A stretch of DNA of 10,419 nt, from contig FTLJ01000964.1 of NCBI GenBank assembly GCA_900155495.1, positions 1 to 10,419 on the forward strand, in the 5' to 3' direction. This DNA comes from Porogramme epimiltina (Eukaryota; Basidiomycota; Agaricomycetes; Polyporales; Polyporaceae). The notes under the pieces were generated by a model. It was not told where the DNA came from and ran no database searches. It was given only the letters and a program-made list of their open reading frames with translations. Made by a program: the position numbers and the translations under genes. Positions 8,541-10,419 of this stretch are shown piece after piece; positions within the stretch are counted from its first letter, which is position 1, and each line of letters begins with the position of its first letter.

Positions 8541-8562
8541 GGAGGGGGGAAGGGGGGGGGGG
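8541..8562 (+). repeat. G-run tract (G6 and G11) downstream of the bHLH gene
   Basis: The plus strand has GG at 8541-8542, six G at 8544-8549 and eleven G at 8552-8562. In the minus-strand transcript this is a C-rich tract 55 to 76 nt after the stop codon, probably in the 3' untranslated region. C-rich 3' tracts can bind poly(C)-binding proteins, but that role is only a possibility here. Homopolymer length is also prone to sequencing error. Confidence 0.7.
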
Positions 8563-8616
8563 AGAGCAATGTCCAGTATGAAGCAAGAGGAGATGGGGGA
8601 ACACACGACCGAACGG

Positions 8617-9745
8617 TCAGAATTCGTCGGATCCGGACGGGCTGGACCCCGCGGTGGGAGCATCGCCCGACGGTAGATGACCTGCCGATTGGCCAGACTG
8701 CGATCCCTCGGGAGGAGGAGACAACGGACGGCTGTCCATTCCGACTTGTCCTGGAGAGGGAGAGTTGTTGACTCCCAAGGAGATCTTTTCATTGAGCGCA
8801 CGAAGTCTGGTCACTTCGGATTCCAGTGCCGCTAACCGCTGTTGTAGCTGGCGGTTGGTTTTCTCCAAATTAATTATATGCGTTGTTGCTGGAAGAATGG
8901 GAGGGTAAATAAAGCGCGCGGTGCGGTAGCACAAAGGGGAAAAAACATACCTCGCTCCAGCAGTGAAACCTTGCTGCTCTTCTGGTTGGAGACGGGCAAA
9001 GCATCTTTGAGCCTCGCGTACCCATCCCGAAGCTCGTCGCGGCGGCGCTGTTCGGCCTCGATGCGCTGCCTCCTCGTAGCCTCCTTCCTGGTGTTGGCGA
9101 GATCGGCTACGGTGCCTACCATGTCGTCGTCGGATATTGAGGGGCCTCGGCTACGGCGTCCCGCGGACGAGCTAGTGGGAGATGGGGTGGGATTATAGCG
9201 CAGGGGATGACGGTGTACGAGGCTGTTCGCCCGAGAGGAGGAAGGAGAGCCAGTCGCGCTACTGTTTCTCGAATGATGATAGATGCCGTCCGCGGACGTG
9301 TCTGATCCGGAAACGGGGGGCGAGAGAGGGTCATACATTTGAGGGGACTGCGGAGGGGGCGATGCGGACACAGGCATTCCGCCATGAGGCGGAGAAGTGT
9401 TGAATACACCTGGTGCGGCATGGGTGTAGTTGGGCTGGCCGGGCATAATCATTGTACGATACTGCATCGCTTGCTGGAGGTCTCCCTCGGACATTTGGCC
9501 TAAGGGTGACAATAGCGAGCACGGAGATGGGCAGGTCAGATCTCGGTTGTGGAGGCGTGTTAGGGAGAAGGCGAAAAGAACCCACGAGGAGGAGGGCCGG
9601 GGTGCTGCACGACACCCTGATAGGGAGGCATCGGGGGATACACGAGGTAGTTCTGGTCATCCTCTGATGGAGAGTACATGGCATAGGAGTTGGCGACAAA
9701 GTTTTGGGACTGGTCGTCGTGGTGGATGGGCTGGTGAGGATCCAT
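8617..9745 (-). CDS. Basic helix-loop-helix leucine-zipper transcription factor, Mlx/Max-like (3 exons)
   Basis: Minus-strand exons are 9745-9586, 9499-8951 and 8888-8617: 981 nt, 326 residues, stop TGA. Intron 1 is 86 nt (GTGGGT...TTAG) and intron 2 is 62 nt (GTATGT...CCAG); both fit the frame exactly. Residues 1-180 are rich in Ser, Pro, Gln and Tyr, with several SP sites that may be phosphorylated, as in activation or regulatory tails. The basic region is about 190-207, with the invariant Glu203 and Arg207 that read E-box DNA. Helix 1 and the loop follow (GYARLKDALP, then SNQKSSK), and helix 2 is about 231-244. A zipper has Leu at 244, 251, 258 and 265, exactly seven apart. The spacing and the AEQRRRDELRDGY-type helix resemble animal Mlx; close relatives exist in mushroom-forming fungi as I recall them. 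Arg199 stands where this class usually has His. The protein should act in the nucleus as a dimer. The start is the first in-frame ATG after a long ATG-free leader frame. Partner and targets are unknown. Confidence 0.93.
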
Positions 9746-9779
9746 GGGGGGCGTGGCGTGGTCGTGGACGGTCGATCGT

Positions 9780-9826
9780 GGAGAGAAGGGCGAGAGGAGA
9801 ATGAGAGAGAAGAAAGGCGAGGCCGA
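9780..9826 (-). promoter_or_regulatory. CT-rich tract before the bHLH start codon
   Basis: On the minus strand this stretch is almost all C and T and ends about 35 nt before the ATG at 9745. Tracts like this commonly mark the core promoter or start-site region of fungal genes, so transcription may begin close by and the leader may be short. Confidence 0.45.
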
Positions 9827-10114
9827 GGAGATGTAGGGGGCGTGAAAGAATAACAACAATGAGAAGGAAGAGGCAGCAACAGGCAGGAACTGGCAGCGAC
9901 CCAAGAGGTAGGCAAGCGACGAGCAAGGCAGACCCACCCCAGTGGCGGTCTCCCGATTACGCCCAGAGCGACGCTCTCTCTCGGAACGCGAATCGTCCCC
10001 AGGCTCAGCTCGCACGCCTGCACAGGCGCTCGCCCCGGCTTTTGTCGCCGCCCCGAACACAAACAACGCCCTTTATTGTCCGCGTCCCCATGCGACCGCC
10101 GTTGTGCGCGTTGT

Positions 10115-10165
10115 GCTGCTCGTCGTTGTCGCTGTCGTCGCCGTCTCCGCCGCCGCCGTCGTCTG
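10115..10165 (+). repeat. Degenerate CGN triplet repeat
   Basis: The plus strand reads as a run of triplets close to CGT and CGC (with TGT, GCT and CTC variants) for about 51 nt. On the minus strand the same stretch encodes a run of arginines in an ATG-started frame that begins at 10170. It is best read as a decayed microsatellite in the upstream region of the bHLH gene. Confidence 0.6.
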
Positions 10166-10375
10166 CGCATGCGCCCCAGCGCCAGCCCCCCCAGCAGCCA
10201 GCCAGCTCGCCCGAGGACCCTGTACCCTGCCGGGCCGGCGCCTGTGCCGGAGTATCGATGCGGTCATTGCAGATAGATCTGATGATTGCGATCCAGGCGA
10301 TCGTCTCGGCTCTCTTCACAACGCTCCCTCCTGCCCCTCCGCCACGTTCCTGCATTCTCTTCTCCACCCCCTCTT

Positions 10376-10397
10376 CCCTCCCCTCCCCTCCCCTCCC
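10376..10397 (-). repeat. Strong G-quadruplex motif upstream of the bHLH gene
   Basis: C-runs at 10376-10378, 10380-10383, 10385-10388, 10390-10393 and 10395-10397 are separated by single T bases. The minus strand, which is the coding strand of the bHLH gene, therefore has five G-runs with one-base loops, the most stable class of predicted quadruplex. It lies about 630 bp before the start codon. Any effect on transcription is inference. Confidence 0.75.
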
Positions 10398-10419
10398 GGG
10401 CCACACATCCCTCTTTGGC

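Larger units (their letters stand above)
6491..8616. other. Stretch without a recognisable gene; includes the bHLH gene's 3' flank
   Basis: No frame on either strand looks like a known protein. Candidates of 60 to 150 codons overlap in several frames, and many lack an ATG start. The right part, roughly 8430-8616, is the 3' flank of the minus-strand transcription factor gene and should include its 3' untranslated region. G-rich plus-strand sequence with GGGTGG-type motifs occurs at about 7900-7990. Confidence 0.5.
9746..10419 (-). promoter_or_regulatory. Upstream region of the bHLH gene
   Basis: This is the only supported sequence between the start codon and the window edge. It contains a CT-rich tract, a weak TATA-like CAATAAAG (10078-10071), the triplet-repeat stretch, a CAGAT/ATCTG near-palindrome (10270-10281) and the G-quadruplex motif. 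No second gene is seen. The frame of the bHLH protein is open back to 10066 without another ATG, so a longer N-terminus would need a non-ATG start. Confidence 0.55.

Noticed and set aside
9743..10066. N-terminal extension of the bHLH protein in the same open frame
   Set aside because: There is no in-frame ATG upstream of 9745, and the translated leader includes the CT-rich tract typical of promoter or untranslated sequence.

Overview
The window looks like nuclear DNA of a filamentous basidiomycete, probably an agaricomycete. The support is the style of the two genes that can be read with confidence: many short exons, introns mostly of 58 to 89 nt, donors close to GTRNGT, CTNAC-like branch points shortly before a YAG acceptor, overall high G+C, and protein sequences of a type I know from mushroom-forming fungi. 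No bacterial operon structure, transposase, tRNA, rRNA or CRISPR array was seen. The placement is inference; no search was run.

Both supported genes are on the minus strand. (1) Positions 1065 to 2551 hold a heavily interrupted gene for a small membrane protein with four predicted membrane segments, in a conserved but functionally uncharacterised fungal family. I rebuilt it as nine exons giving 192 residues. Every junction from the second intron onward keeps the reading frame; the N-terminus is the one uncertain part. One intron is 303 nt and the last one carries a strong two-part hairpin. (2) Positions 8617 to 9745 hold a three-exon gene for a 326-residue basic helix-loop-helix leucine-zipper transcription factor resembling the Mlx/Max group, with a Ser/Pro-rich N-terminal half and an Arg where this class usually has the DNA-contacting His.

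The rest is non-coding as far as I can tell. Positions 1 to about 700 are a GC-rich stretch with a weak plus-strand promoter-like arrangement and several short repeats. About 6 kb between the two genes (2552 to 8616) has no recognisable protein. It contains a very CpG-rich island (about 5615 to 6490) in which long open frames occur on both strands because stop codons are rare there. The right end (9746 to 10419) is the promoter and leader region of the transcription factor gene, with a CT-rich tract, a triplet-repeat stretch and a strong G-quadruplex motif.

The two genes have no evident functional link. The points most worth checking are the hairpin in the last intron, the 5-nt first exon and 303-nt intron of the membrane gene, the intron-retention form of the transcription factor, and the nature of the CpG-rich island.
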